NCBI RefSeq assembly: GCF_001424305.1
Contig: NZ_LMPD01000003.1
Coordinates: forward strand, 358,387-422,386
Source of the DNA: Pedobacter sp. Leaf176
Lineage (GTDB): Bacteria; Bacteroidota; Bacteroidia; Sphingobacteriales; Sphingobacteriaceae
Length of the DNA: 64,000 nt
Reading direction: 5' to 3'
The notes under the pieces were generated by a model. That model was not told the DNA's origin, searched no databases, and saw only the letters and a list, made by a program, of their open reading frames with translations. Of this stretch, positions 24,816 through 34,410 are shown in pieces. Each line of letters begins with the position of its first letter. Position 1 is the stretch's first letter. Position numbers and translations under genes: made by a program.

Positions 24816-27800
24816 TTACTCTTCATTAGGAAATTCCTCCCTCAGTTTTTCGATTACCTTTGAAATAATTATTTGTGTCTGATTCAGCTGAGCAGGCAAA
24901 GCAGCATCATTATACCGCTCACTACCAGCTGTTTCTATATCTCTTATGGTTTTCTGTAATGAAAAAATACTAAGATTATCCACATTCGATTTTAATTTAT
25001 GTGCTATCGCGCCCATTTGCATTAAATCATTGGAATGGTAGGCATCTATCATTTCCTTCACACTTAGTGGTGTTTGTTCACAAAATATGTCGACCATTTT
25101 CCTTACAAATGCTTCCCTGCCTTTACTAATCGTCCTTAAGCCAGACAAGTCATAAAGTGATTCATTGTTTTCTATTGTTTTTTCCACTTCCCGGGTATCA
25201 AATTTTATATCAGCATTGTTGTCACTTACAATCCACCTATCTATCGTTTTTAAAAATTCTTCTTCATTAATCGGCTTGGTTATGTAGTCATTCATACCGG
25301 CATCTATACATTTTTCACGTTCTCCTTTAATTGCTGATGCGGTTAGTGCAATAATGGGAATGGAATCTCCCAAACTTCTTATTTTCCTGGTTGCTTCAAA
25401 ACCATTCATAACCGGCATCTGGATGTCCATAAGCACAACATCGAATGTTTCTTTTGCAATCATTTCCAGTGCAATTTCACCGTTTTCTGCAACCATTACG
25501 GTTGCTCCATAATCTAATAACAAGATTGAGGCCACCAACCGATTCAAATCATTGTCATCCGTAACCAAAATCTTCCTGCCAACAAGGAAATTTTCATTAA
25601 ATGAAGTTTCTTCCCTTTCCGGCATATCTGCTGATGCGCCTTTTTGCAATTCTAAAACAAATGAGATTGTGGTACCTAAACCTTTCTTACTATCAACAAA
25701 AATTTCTCCCCCCATTTGTTCAATAAGTTCCTTACAAATACTCATGCCCAAGCCTGTACCGCCGTATTTCCTGCTTACCGATTCACTTTCCTGACTAAAT
25801 TTATCAAATAAATGTTTCACAAAACCTGGCTCCATTCCTATTCCAGTATCGACAACAGAAATATGAATAACCTGTGAGGTTGGTTTGTCGGCTATTACAC
25901 GACAATTTAAATCTACCGAGCCCCTTTCGGTAAACTTGACCGCATTTGTCATTAAATTAAGTAATACCTGGTTAAGCCGGTATGGATCGCCTATTAAAAC
26001 TTGTGCTATATTTCCGTCAAAATAGAAGTTGTTTAAATCCAGCCCCTTCTCCTCTCCCTTATGTGTAATTACCTGCATTGCATTTTGTAATACATCTATA
26101 AGGTTAAATCCTATATTTTCTAAACTCAGTTTACCAGCATCAATTTTTGATAAATCGAGTACATCATTAATGATAACCAATAAACTTTTTGAAGCAGTAT
26201 GAATCGTTTCCAGATAAAATTCTTGCTGAGGTTCCAGCTTTGTTTTAGCCAGTTGATTTGCCATGCTCATAATTGCATTCATTGGCGTTCTTATTTCGTG
26301 GCTCATATTTGCCAGGAAAATTTCTTTTGAATGGGCAGATTGTTCTGCTTCAATTCTTGCTACAACCAGTTCAGTTTCCTGACTTTTCTGTTCTGTAATA
26401 TCTAAGTGGATACCAATCGATCCAACCAATTCAGCTTTGTCGTTATATCTTGGACCTTCACTAATTAACCACCATTTTATATTTCCCGCTTTATCCCTGG
26501 TTTCGACTTCATATGCATCTGCAAGTCCGCTTTCATGATTCCTTTTTTTGTTGGTATCTTTGCCGGCTTTTGCATCAAAATGAAATAAATCTTTGGCTCT
26601 CTCTCCAATTAATTCCGGCATTGAATAGCCGCTCATGTGACAAAAGCTATTGTTAGCATAAGTTATTATACCGTCGTTATCTACCTCAAGTAATCCAAGC
26701 TTCATATTCGCTAAAATACTTCGGTACTTCTCTTCATTTATTCTTAATGATTCTTCAATGCTCTTTCGCTCGGTAATATCGGCCATAAAACCAGAAAAAA
26801 CTTTCGAATTGTTCTGATCCGTATAAGAATAAGAAGAATGGACAGCATACCACCTGGTACTTAATCCCGGGATGGTAATTTCAGTTTCATCGTAAAACGG
26901 TTCCAGTGTCTCCCTACTATGCATTTGTTTCAGGTTAATTCGTTCCTGATCTTTTGGTGCAATGTATTTCTGGTTCCAGAACTCATCGGCGGTTATTCCG
27001 AAAACCCGTTCTATTGCCGGACTGATGTACCTCAAGCCATCCGTACCGTCGGCTCTGTACTCATATTCGTAAATAACGCCTGGAATATTTTCGGATAAAG
27101 ACTTAAATATTTTAAGGCGTTGTTCTAACTCCTGTTCTGTCCGTTTAATCGGTGTTATATCCGTATGTGTACCAATAACACGTAGCGGTCTGCCCCTTTC
27201 GTCTTTTTCGATGACTACACCGCGATCTAAAACCCACTTTACATCGTTATTCTTATGTATAATGCGATATTCTTCATTATGAGTATCAATGCTTCCCCGC
27301 TTATACTTTTTAAAACTGGAAACTAATAAATTTAAGTCTTCCTTATGCACACTATCCCACCAGTTGGAATCACTTTGGCTGAGCTCGTGTTCTTCATATC
27401 CCCAGAATTCATTATTTGTTTTTGAGAAAAAAGTTTTACCCGTAACGAAATCGTGCTCCCAAACATTCCCTATTTTCTCCAACGCTATCCTGAAACGATT
27501 TTCAGACTCTTCGCGACGTTCCCGAACTTCTTTTTCATTTGTAATGTCTTCGATAAGTGCAAAAAACCCCGTCAGTTCGCCTTTTTGATTATGAATGGCC
27601 TGACCTTTAACCCTTCCCCAATACGGTTTTCCAGATTTTGAATAATTATAAATATCTGCATTAAATGATTTACCGTTAGAAACGCACTCATTTAAATAAT
27701 TTAAAGTTTCCTGGCTTGTATCTGGTCCATGCAAAAGGTGTTCAGGTTTTTGGCCAACGGCTTCATCAAAACTGTAACCCGTCATTTTTGTAAAACTTTG

Positions 27801-28262
27801 ATTAACCCAGGTGATGCGATCTGAATTATCAGTAATTATAACCGTATTGGTATTAACTTCAGCAATTTGCGATAGAATTAGAAGCTGATCAGTCTGTTTT
27901 TGTAAGATTTGTTCCGTAGTATTGATCTCCTCAAGATCCTTATGGGTGATACCAGCGAATATAAAAATTGATGTAGCGTCCAAAAATTCGAAATCTCCAT
28001 TAAATGAGAGGTTTGGATTCTCAACCGATTTTAAATCCAGTAATTGACCATTGAAAGATTTAACTGAACTGAAATCTTTTAATTCACTTTCAGAACCCTT
28101 AATTGTAAAACATTCGAAAAATGATTTGCTGGTTAAATCTAGATTTAGTTTTTCGAAATTACTTCCATAAGATTCTATCACCAAATCCTTATTGATAATT
28201 AAGTAAAATGGAAAGAGGCGGTTTAATTGATTATGATTAAATGAAAATAAGGATATACTCAT
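24816..28262 (-). CDS. Multi-PAS hybrid histidine kinase with receiver and HPt domains
   Basis: This soluble hybrid kinase has about 1148 residues. An N-terminal ~110-residue region begins HNQLNRLFPFYLIINKDL and looks like the HNOBA/PAS-like domain associated with heme-NO sensors. Four PAS/PAC units follow (about 125-250, 255-380, 385-510, 515-635; each ends in a DIT motif). Then come HisKA (ANMSHEIRTPMNAI), HATPase (NLMTNAVKF, DTGIGM, GGTGLGMSI), a receiver (VTDDNDLNR, VVLMDIQMPVMNG) and an HPt domain (AIAHKLKSN). It therefore contains a full internal phosphorelay. There is no membrane segment. ATG 28262 is preferred to the in-frame TTG at 28271. No adjacent output gene on this strand. Confidence 0.93.
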   Translation of the reverse strand: MSISLFSFNHNQLNRLFPFYLIINKDLVIESYGSNFEKLNLDLTSKSFFECFTIKGSESELKDFSSVKSFNGQLLDLKSVENPNLSFNGDFEFLDATSIFIFAGITHKDLEEINTTEQILQKQTDQLLILSQIAEVNTNTVIITDNSDRITWVNQSFTKMTGYSFDEAVGQKPEHLLHGPDTSQETLNYLNECVSNGKSFNADIYNYSKSGKPYWGRVKGQAIHNQKGELTGFFALIEDITNEKEVRERREESENRFRIALEKIGNVWEHDFVTGKTFFSKTNNEFWGYEEHELSQSDSNWWDSVHKEDLNLLVSSFKKYKRGSIDTHNEEYRIIHKNNDVKWVLDRGVVIEKDERGRPLRVIGTHTDITPIKRTEQELEQRLKIFKSLSENIPGVIYEYEYRADGTDGLRYISPAIERVFGITADEFWNQKYIAPKDQERINLKQMHSRETLEPFYDETEITIPGLSTRWYAVHSSYSYTDQNNSKVFSGFMADITERKSIEESLRINEEKYRSILANMKLGLLEVDNDGIITYANNSFCHMSGYSMPELIGERAKDLFHFDAKAGKDTNKKRNHESGLADAYEVETRDKAGNIKWWLISEGPRYNDKAELVGSIGIHLDITEQKSQETELVVARIEAEQSAHSKEIFLANMSHEIRTPMNAIMSMANQLAKTKLEPQQEFYLETIHTASKSLLVIINDVLDLSKIDAGKLSLENIGFNLIDVLQNAMQVITHKGEEKGLDLNNFYFDGNIAQVLIGDPYRLNQVLLNLMTNAVKFTERGSVDLNCRVIADKPTSQVIHISVVDTGIGMEPGFVKHLFDKFSQESESVSRKYGGTGLGMSICKELIEQMGGEIFVDSKKGLGTTISFVLELQKGASADMPEREETSFNENFLVGRKILVTDDNDLNRLVASILLLDYGATVMVAENGEIALEMIAKETFDVVLMDIQMPVMNGFEATRKIRSLGDSIPIIALTASAIKGEREKCIDAGMNDYITKPINEEEFLKTIDRWIVSDNNADIKFDTREVEKTIENNESLYDLSGLRTISKGREAFVRKMVDIFCEQTPLSVKEMIDAYHSNDLMQMGAIAHKLKSNVDNLSIFSLQKTIRDIETAGSERYNDAALPAQLNQTQIIISKVIEKLREEFPNEE

Positions 28263-28271
28263 ATTTTTCAA

Positions 28272-28955
28272 TGATATTAATTCAAGGCTTCAGCCTAGAA
28301 GAGCGTTTAACTTTTACTAAAAAAATTTGCTCCATCTTTTAGATGCTATTATATAAAAGACCGAAGTAAAAGAGATTAAAGATATGCGTTTAAAATTGAA
28401 AAAAATATATTATAATTTATTTTTAATAATTTGTTAGAAATGGATGTCGTTTCGTCAAAAAAAAATGCACCATATCCGATTTTACTGATTTTAGAAGCAT
28501 GTTAAACTTCTATTTGTCAAAAAAAAAATCTCCTCCTCCTATTTTTAAATCTCCCTCATTTGGATTTAAAATGCTTTTTTATATTATTGTACTAATATCA
28601 CCTGTTTTCTTCATAGGTTTGTATACTACAATTGGTATTATAATAATGTGAACCGCAAGCATGCAGTTACAATTTTAAAGAAGTATATGACTATTAACGC
28701 CCGACAAAAAAATGGATTTTATTTGTACCACGATTTTCAATAAAAAATTCAAACCAGATTTAATAATTTAATGGATTTTACCTTTTCAAAATTATTTCCA
28801 AAATATAATTATGGATTAAAATTTGTTAACAAACAAAATATTGGATTTGGATATCAGCTAATCAACTTAAATTTGGCACATTTAAAAGGCTTTTCAAAAC
28901 CTAATACCTTTTTTTTACGTTATATTATGCTATCATTTAAAATACTTTCCGGAAA
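28272..28955. other. 684-bp divergent AT-rich intergenic region
   Basis: I find no convincing gene or structured RNA. It is very AT-rich, with poly-A tracts near 28459 and 28520. A 62-codon frame at 28771-28959 has a low-complexity composition and overlaps the next start, so it is left out. The region must hold the promoters of the hybrid kinase (minus) and the receiver/sugar transferase set (plus). Confidence 0.4.
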
Positions 28956-29360
28956 ATGAATTTATCCGCTATACGAAAAATCAAAGTTTTAATCGTCGAA
29001 GATGATGTTTTTATGCAGGCTATCCTCGAAGAGATTTTGAGTTCTACATATGATATTGACATAAGATCCAATGGAATGGATGCCTTATCCTTTTTACAGA
29101 ACGGAAACATCCCTGATTTAATTATCGCAGATTTAAATACGCCTAAGCTTAATGGCCTACAATTGGTTGAACAGGTTAAAGTAAGTGATTTTTTTAATTC
29201 AGTTCCTATAATAATCCTTTCCGGTGAAGAAAGCTCCGACAAAAGAATTCAATGTTTAGATGCAGGAGCAGACGATTTTATTGTAAAACCTTTTAACCCT
29301 GCAGAACTAGAAGCCAGGATTAGAGTTGTTTTACGGAGAATGGGAAAATTGAGTATTTAA
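28956..29360 (+). CDS. Single-domain response regulator
   Basis: The 134-residue protein is a lone receiver domain. It has the acidic pocket VLIVEDDVF, phospho-acceptor Asp in LIIADLNTPKLNG, the Thr/Ser switch IIILSGEESS and the conserved Lys in FIVKPFNP. It has no output domain. Its stop is 4 bp before the sugar transferase start, so the two are translated from one mRNA. The transferase has a degenerate receiver at its own N-terminus. This protein may act by contacting the transferase or as a phosphorelay intermediate for either flanking hybrid kinase. Confidence 0.9.
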   Translation: MNLSAIRKIKVLIVEDDVFMQAILEEILSSTYDIDIRSNGMDALSFLQNGNIPDLIIADLNTPKLNGLQLVEQVKVSDFFNSVPIIILSGEESSDKRIQCLDAGADDFIVKPFNPAELEARIRVVLRRMGKLSI

Positions 29361-29364
29361 CATT

Positions 29365-30564
29365 ATGAGTGAAAAAATAAACGCTCTTTCCGATATGCCA
29401 ATAGTAGCTCTGGTCGGCTTTGAAGATGCTCTTGCAGAAGTGTTCGACAACTGCAATTTGGGAGAAAACCAAATTCTTCATTTTGAAAACGGTATGAAAA
29501 TGGCGCATGCCTGGTCCGAGCAAAATTTAAACATAGTTGCCATCATCTCCTACAGCGAAATCATGGCTCCTTCAGGGCTTGCTTTAGTTGAAGCATTAAA
29601 AAAGAAGGAACTCCCGGTAGTACCTTTTTTCTTAGTTGTAAATTATTTTAATCCGAATTTAAGGAAACTTGCTCTTTCTGCAGGCATATCCGATGTGTTC
29701 CGTTTTCCTCTAAAAACTAAACGGATTGAAAAAAGAATTAATTTTTTAATAACTAACTGGTCACTGCTAAAGGATAACATAAAATCGGAAGTGCCTCAGA
29801 TAAAAAATATTGGTTTTGCAAAGCGTGTATTTGACATTTTTTTTGCTGGGATGGCTTTATTTTTCCTTTCCCCTTTATTTTTAATCATTTATATCCTTAT
29901 AAAAATAGAATCCAAAGGGCCTGTGTTTTATTATTCCTTACGAGCGGGAACAGGCTTTAAAGTATTTAAATTTTATAAATTCCGTTCCATGTTTGTTAAT
30001 GCCGACCAGCGCATTAAGGATTTAAAACATCTGAATCAATATGATATTGATTCCGGCAAAAAAGATCCTGAAGTTGGAACGAAAGAAATTTTTTGTAATC
30101 AATGTGCTGCTGAAGGTAAATGTCAATACCCGCTGTATGCCGACAATATTCAATGGTGCGAGAAGGACTTTAAATATTCTAAACTGGCAAGTTCAGGTTC
30201 AGCCTTTTTCAAAATTAAAAACGATCCCAGAATTACTAAAGTTGGTAACTTCATAAGAAATACCAGTATTGATGAACTTCCTCAATTATGGAATGTGATT
30301 ATCGGCGACATGAGTATTGTTGGAAACAGGCCTCTTCCTTTATATGAGGCGGAAAAGTTGACAACTGATAAATATGTACTCCGTTTTGCGGCTCCTGCTG
30401 GAATAACGGGGTTGTGGCAGGTTGAAAAACGAGGAAAAGGCGAAATGAGTGAAGAGGAGAGATTAATGTTAGACAATACTTATGCTAAAAACCAAAGCTT
30501 TGTCAACGATATCAAGCTTATCCTTAAAACAATACCTGCCCTGTTGCAAAAGGAAAACGTATAA
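29365..30564 (+). CDS. Sugar transferase with N-terminal degenerate receiver domain
   Basis: This 399-residue protein has a pseudo-receiver at about 10-130. The fold pattern is recognisable but the acceptor Asp is replaced (IISYSEIMAPSG). It is joined to a bacterial sugar transferase (WcaJ/polyprenyl-phosphate glycosyl-1-phosphate transferase) from about 148. That part has one membrane segment (FDIFFAGMALFFLSPLFLIIYILI), GPVFYYSLRAGTGFKVFKFYKFRSM, and the core SIDELPQLWNVIIGDMSIVGNRPL. An unusual insert at about 226-275 carries four Cys (C244, C247, C253, C265), a possible metal site. The family starts exopolysaccharide repeat units on a lipid carrier. Nearby kinases suggest two-component control of that step. 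Confidence 0.88.
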   Translation: MSEKINALSDMPIVALVGFEDALAEVFDNCNLGENQILHFENGMKMAHAWSEQNLNIVAIISYSEIMAPSGLALVEALKKKELPVVPFFLVVNYFNPNLRKLALSAGISDVFRFPLKTKRIEKRINFLITNWSLLKDNIKSEVPQIKNIGFAKRVFDIFFAGMALFFLSPLFLIIYILIKIESKGPVFYYSLRAGTGFKVFKFYKFRSMFVNADQRIKDLKHLNQYDIDSGKKDPEVGTKEIFCNQCAAEGKCQYPLYADNIQWCEKDFKYSKLASSGSAFFKIKNDPRITKVGNFIRNTSIDELPQLWNVIIGDMSIVGNRPLPLYEAEKLTTDKYVLRFAAPAGITGLWQVEKRGKGEMSEEERLMLDNTYAKNQSFVNDIKLILKTIPALLQKENV

Positions 30565-30657
30565 ATACTATATTTCCTTATAAAATCCAAGATCTAGAAC
30601 TATTAATAGCTTCTTTGCGTAAATAGCAAAATCCATTCATTATTACATCTTCGCCTA

Positions 30658-33021
30658 TTGAAAATAGTACTACGCTCCGCAGCATTAGTATTGTGCTTTT
30701 TATGCTTCCAAGTACAAGCTCAATATGTTTTTAAGGAAGGTAAGCTTCCTGACAAAATTTCTATTCTAAATTATTCTTCGCTTGCAGATGTTGGACATAG
30801 AAATCTATCCCTTCAACGAGTTATTTCAGATTCAGCCAAACTGAATTTTAAGCAACAAAAAGGTAAACTTGCCAACCTTGGTTTTACCAGTAATAATTAT
30901 TGGCTTAAATTCGCAGTTAAAAACAGTCTTAAGGTTCCGGTACTATATTATCTGGAGACGTCAGAACCCATAACTGATAACACAAATTTATACCTTATTG
31001 ATGAAAAAGGATTAGTGCAGAAAGAATTGAATGGGGATAATTTAGACTTTGACCGAAAAAGCGTTGCTTCAAGAAAAACACTTTTTAAAATAGAGTTGGC
31101 CGCCGGGCAAACTAAAAAGGCGTATCTTGAAATTAAAAATGATGGAGAAAAAAATACGCTTCCATTATATTTAATAAGCCAGCAAACCTTGCTTAAAGAA
31201 ACTTATTTCTATCAACTCGTAATGGGTATTTTTTATGGGATACTTTTAATCATCGCCATAACCTATTTCTTCTTCTATATCGCACTTAAAGAAAATTCTT
31301 TCCTTTACTATTCGTTATATGTGTTTTTTGTCGGGCTTTGCCAGTTCACATTAGATGGTTTTTATCACCAATACATCGGCACAGGCTATTCTTGGCTAAA
31401 CCTTCATATGGTAATTATTTCAGCTATATTTAGCTGCTACTTCTTCGGAAAATATAGTGAAGTCGTATTAGATCTGAAAGAACAAAACCATACTACATTT
31501 CGGTTATTGCAGGTATTATACATCGTGTTAGGTATTGTTTTCGTACTTATTATTATTGTGCCGGGCTTTTTAAAATACTCTTACCCTGCAATCAATCTGC
31601 TAACCTTTATCGGCATGTTACTCATCTTTATGGCGATATTCTTTATTGTTAAAAGAAAACAAACATTAGATGTATTCTACGCAGCGGGTATTGCAATCCT
31701 ATTTATATGCATATTGTTTGCTATATTAATGAATTTCGGGGTTTTTCCAGAGAATTTTTCTACTGATAACATTACAAAACCAGGTATCGGATTAGAAATT
31801 GTAGCACTTTCATTATCAATGGCTAACAGGATTCGATTGCTCAACTCTAAAAAAGAAGAACTTCAATCCATTGCGCTTCAAAAATCTGAAGAAATGAATG
31901 ATGTGAAGTCGTATTTTCTATCAAACATGAGCCATGAATTAAGAACCCCGCTTAACGCAATTCTGGGCCTAGCCGCGATAATGGAGAATAACAGTACGGA
32001 CCCAGAAGTTAAGGCAAATTGCGAAGTCATCAGGTATGCATCGCATGGCTTAATATCGTCAGTTAACGATATTCTTGATTTTTCAAAAGTTGAAAAGGGT
32101 GAGCTAGAATTGGAAAAAACAGAGTTCAAACCCTATGAGATTTTAAATAGGCTGGCAAGCATTTCTAAAAAACAAATTGAAGATAAAGGTCTAACTTTCC
32201 ACTTTCATACTTCACTAGCTGCTGATACTTTGGTCATTGGCGACCCGGTTCGCTTAGAACAGATTATTTATAACCTTATAAATAACGCGGCCAAATTTAC
32301 CTCTCATGGTTCCGTTATATTCGAAAGTAAATCATCCTTAAACAATGGAAACTTAAAGCTTACCGTATTAATTTCTGATACAGGTGTTGGCATTCCTTCT
32401 GAAAAACTGGATTCCATTTTTGGCTTGTTTTCTCAAACTACATTAGATAACAAGCGCAGATTTGGCGGTTTCGGCATTGGGCTGAGCATCGTTAAAGCTC
32501 TTGTAGATTTACATGATGGTAAAATTAACATCAATAGCAGGCCGGATGAAGGCACGACATGTGAAATCGAAATTAATTATCCTGTAGTCATCAAAAAAGA
32601 AATTCCGATAAGTACGTATCCTAAGGATGATGACCATTTATCTGGAAAGAGAATATTAATTGTTGAGGATAATCCGATGAATCAAATGATTATTCAGATG
32701 ATGCTGGAGGATTGGAATAATACAGTAATTAGCCTGGCAAATAATGGCGCTGAATGCCTGGAGATGATGAAAACAGAGCATTTTGACATGATATTAATGG
32801 ATTTGCAAATGCCGGTAATGGATGGATACGAAGCGATAACTGCTATCAGGAAAGGTGAAACCGGTAGAGACAAAATGAATATACCGATCATAGTTATTAC
32901 TGCCGATATAACGAAAGAAAGCAAAAAAAGGGTATTCAGCGTTGGTGCAAACGACTATATGAATAAACCTATTGATGATAAAATAATGTATCAAAAGATA
33001 AGCTCAATTTTGATCGCATAA
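30658..33021 (+). CDS. 7TMR-DISM hybrid histidine kinase with receiver
   Basis: This 787-residue kinase has a signal peptide (ending VQAQ), a periplasmic 7TMR-DISMED2-type sensor domain (NYWLKFAVKNS; YLETSEP) and seven membrane helices between about 180 and 390. A cytoplasmic kinase follows: HisKA LSNMSHELRTPLNAILG, HATPase NLINNAAKF / DTGVGIP / GFGIGLSIV. The C-terminal receiver has IVEDNPMNQ, ILMDLQMPVMDG and MNKPI. The reading frame starts with TTG at 30658, which places the signal peptide exactly. No nearer ATG fits. It lies 93 bp after the sugar transferase on the same strand and may form a sensing unit with it. Confidence 0.92.
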   Translation: MKIVLRSAALVLCFLCFQVQAQYVFKEGKLPDKISILNYSSLADVGHRNLSLQRVISDSAKLNFKQQKGKLANLGFTSNNYWLKFAVKNSLKVPVLYYLETSEPITDNTNLYLIDEKGLVQKELNGDNLDFDRKSVASRKTLFKIELAAGQTKKAYLEIKNDGEKNTLPLYLISQQTLLKETYFYQLVMGIFYGILLIIAITYFFFYIALKENSFLYYSLYVFFVGLCQFTLDGFYHQYIGTGYSWLNLHMVIISAIFSCYFFGKYSEVVLDLKEQNHTTFRLLQVLYIVLGIVFVLIIIVPGFLKYSYPAINLLTFIGMLLIFMAIFFIVKRKQTLDVFYAAGIAILFICILFAILMNFGVFPENFSTDNITKPGIGLEIVALSLSMANRIRLLNSKKEELQSIALQKSEEMNDVKSYFLSNMSHELRTPLNAILGLAAIMENNSTDPEVKANCEVIRYASHGLISSVNDILDFSKVEKGELELEKTEFKPYEILNRLASISKKQIEDKGLTFHFHTSLAADTLVIGDPVRLEQIIYNLINNAAKFTSHGSVIFESKSSLNNGNLKLTVLISDTGVGIPSEKLDSIFGLFSQTTLDNKRRFGGFGIGLSIVKALVDLHDGKININSRPDEGTTCEIEINYPVVIKKEIPISTYPKDDDHLSGKRILIVEDNPMNQMIIQMMLEDWNNTVISLANNGAECLEMMKTEHFDMILMDLQMPVMDGYEAITAIRKGETGRDKMNIPIIVITADITKESKKRVFSVGANDYMNKPIDDKIMYQKISSILIA

Positions 33022-33123
33022 AGTACGTTACTAAATCGTTTTGTAACAGTTTAAACGCATTTTATCAGAAATAATTATATTCGAAAAACAATTGTTAATT
33101 TCGAAATAAAAATCAAAACTCTG

Positions 33124-33843
33124 ATGAAAAAAGCACTATTCATTTTTTTCCTTTTTACAATCTTTTATAATGTATCTATTGCCCAGAAGCCTAATACATT
33201 AACCAAAAAAGAAGTAAAAAAAGGCTGGAAATTATTATTTGATGGCAAGACAACAAACGGTTGGCATACTTATTTACGGGATACAGTGGGTTCCAAATGG
33301 ACTGTTCAGGATGGTGCAATCGTTTTCGATCCAAGTAAACCGAGAAACGGCGGCGGCGATATCGTAACAAATGAGGAATACGAAAACTATGAGCTAAACC
33401 TCGAATGGAAAATATCTAAAGGTGGTAACAGTGGCATCATTTTCGACATTCAGGAACAACCAAAATACCGCGCGACATACTTAACCGGTCCTGAAATGCA
33501 GGTATTGGATAATATTGATGCAGACGACAACAAAAAAGAAAATCATTTAGCGGGTTGTTTATATGATATGTCTGGCGATGCAACAGTTTCTAAGCCAAAA
33601 CCTGTTGGCGAATGGAACCAAGTAAGGTTAATTCAAAATAAAGGACATCTTACATTTTACCTTAATGGAATAAAAACGTTCGATGGTCAAATTGGAAGTG
33701 AAGCATGGAACAAACTGGTCGAAAACAGCAAATTTAAAGATAGAGCTTTCGCAAATTTTGCTAAAGTTGCAAAAGGAAAAATTGCTCTACAAGAACATCC
33801 AGGCTCGAGCCAATGGAGAAATATTAAAATAAAGACCTTATAA
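33124..33843 (+). CDS. Secreted DUF1080 (3-keto-disaccharide hydrolase-like) protein
   Basis: This 239-residue exported protein has a signal peptide ending SIAQ. The DUF1080 concanavalin-like fold is shown by GWKLLFDGKTTNGWHTY, WTVQDGAIVF, DIVTNEEYENYELNLEWKIS, GNSGIIFDI and GPEMQVLDN. The family includes 3-keto-glucoside lyases/hydrolases and carbohydrate-binding proteins common in Bacteroidota. No kinases or transporters for its substrate are adjacent. It is followed by a strong terminator and is probably monocistronic. Confidence 0.88.
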   Translation: MKKALFIFFLFTIFYNVSIAQKPNTLTKKEVKKGWKLLFDGKTTNGWHTYLRDTVGSKWTVQDGAIVFDPSKPRNGGGDIVTNEEYENYELNLEWKISKGGNSGIIFDIQEQPKYRATYLTGPEMQVLDNIDADDNKKENHLAGCLYDMSGDATVSKPKPVGEWNQVRLIQNKGHLTFYLNGIKTFDGQIGSEAWNKLVENSKFKDRAFANFAKVAKGKIALQEHPGSSQWRNIKIKTL

Positions 33844-33863
33844 TAAGGTCATGAATTTTATTC

Positions 33864-33896
33864 AAAAGCTGTTTGCAAACAATGTAAACAGCTTTT
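33864..33896 (+). terminator. Intrinsic terminator after the DUF1080 gene
   Basis: AAAAGCTGTTT (33864-33874) pairs with AAACAGCTTTT (33886-33896). The run of Ts continues to 33900. It lies 21 bp after the stop. Confidence 0.9.
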
Positions 33897-34002
33897 TTTT
33901 AATTATGTCTTAAACAGCACCATTATTTGTCCAGTAAAGGACATGAAATTTAATCGATTCTGAATTAGTTTTGCTTAGAAAGCTAACATTAAAAAATTAA
34001 CT

Positions 34003-34233
34003 ATGTCATTCCAGGGATATTTAAAAACAATTAAAGAAAAAACAGGCCTAGGCCCTGCTGAGTTAAGGTCAAAAGCAGAAGAGAAAGGTTTTACAGCGCA
34101 TGGCCAGCTGAAACCCAACGTTAAAGCCGGAGAAATTGTTTCCTGGTTAAAGCAGGAATTTGATTTGGGCCACGGGCATTCAATGGCGATTTATGCCCTA
34201 TTGAAAGGAATAAAAAACGAGGATAGCGAATAA
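34003..34233 (+). CDS. DUF4287 small protein
   Basis: The 76-residue protein matches the DUF4287 pattern: MSFQGYLKTIKEKTGLGPAELRSKAEEKG, then KAGEIVSWLKQEFDLGHGHSMAIYALLKG. Members are small soluble helical proteins of unknown function, sometimes fused to DUF1801 or DUF5655 domains. It stands alone, followed by a dispersed palindromic element. Confidence 0.85.
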   Translation: MSFQGYLKTIKEKTGLGPAELRSKAEEKGFTAHGQLKPNVKAGEIVSWLKQEFDLGHGHSMAIYALLKGIKNEDSE

Positions 34234-34264
34234 GAAAAAGGTGCCTGTATCAAAAGTAAAATGT

Positions 34265-34410
34265 TGCTTTAAGGCGAGAATTTTATTTCTTTTCCCGTCA
34301 TTCCCGCGCAGGCGGGAACCACGATTGCTCAGCGAAACTAATTTAAAGCGCTCTGCAGTAGCATTAGGATCCCCAATTAACCCGATATGCCGGGTTGGCA
34401 ATGACGACGT
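34265..34410. repeat. Dispersed palindromic repeat (same family as 5.5-5.9 kb)
   Basis: The core runs from GTCATTCCCGCGCAGGCGGG (34297) to GGCAATGACG (about 34407), with terminal inversion. It shares the inner text ACCACGATTGCTCAGCGAA with the copies at 5.5-5.8 kb. The upstream flank TAAGGC-AGAATTTTATTTC is also shared with the copy near 5490. An inner hairpin AACCCG-ATATGC-CGGGTT (about 34380-34397) is specific to this copy. Confidence 0.8.

Noticed and set aside
27600..27900. LOV photosensor in the first PAS domain of the large hybrid kinase
   Set aside because: The position equivalent to the NCRFLQ motif reads GQKPEHLLHG and lacks the adduct cysteine.
28771..28959. 62-codon open frame in the long intergenic region before the receiver gene
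   Set aside because: Its composition follows the AT-rich DNA, it has no recognisable motif, and its end overlaps the start of the clear receiver gene.
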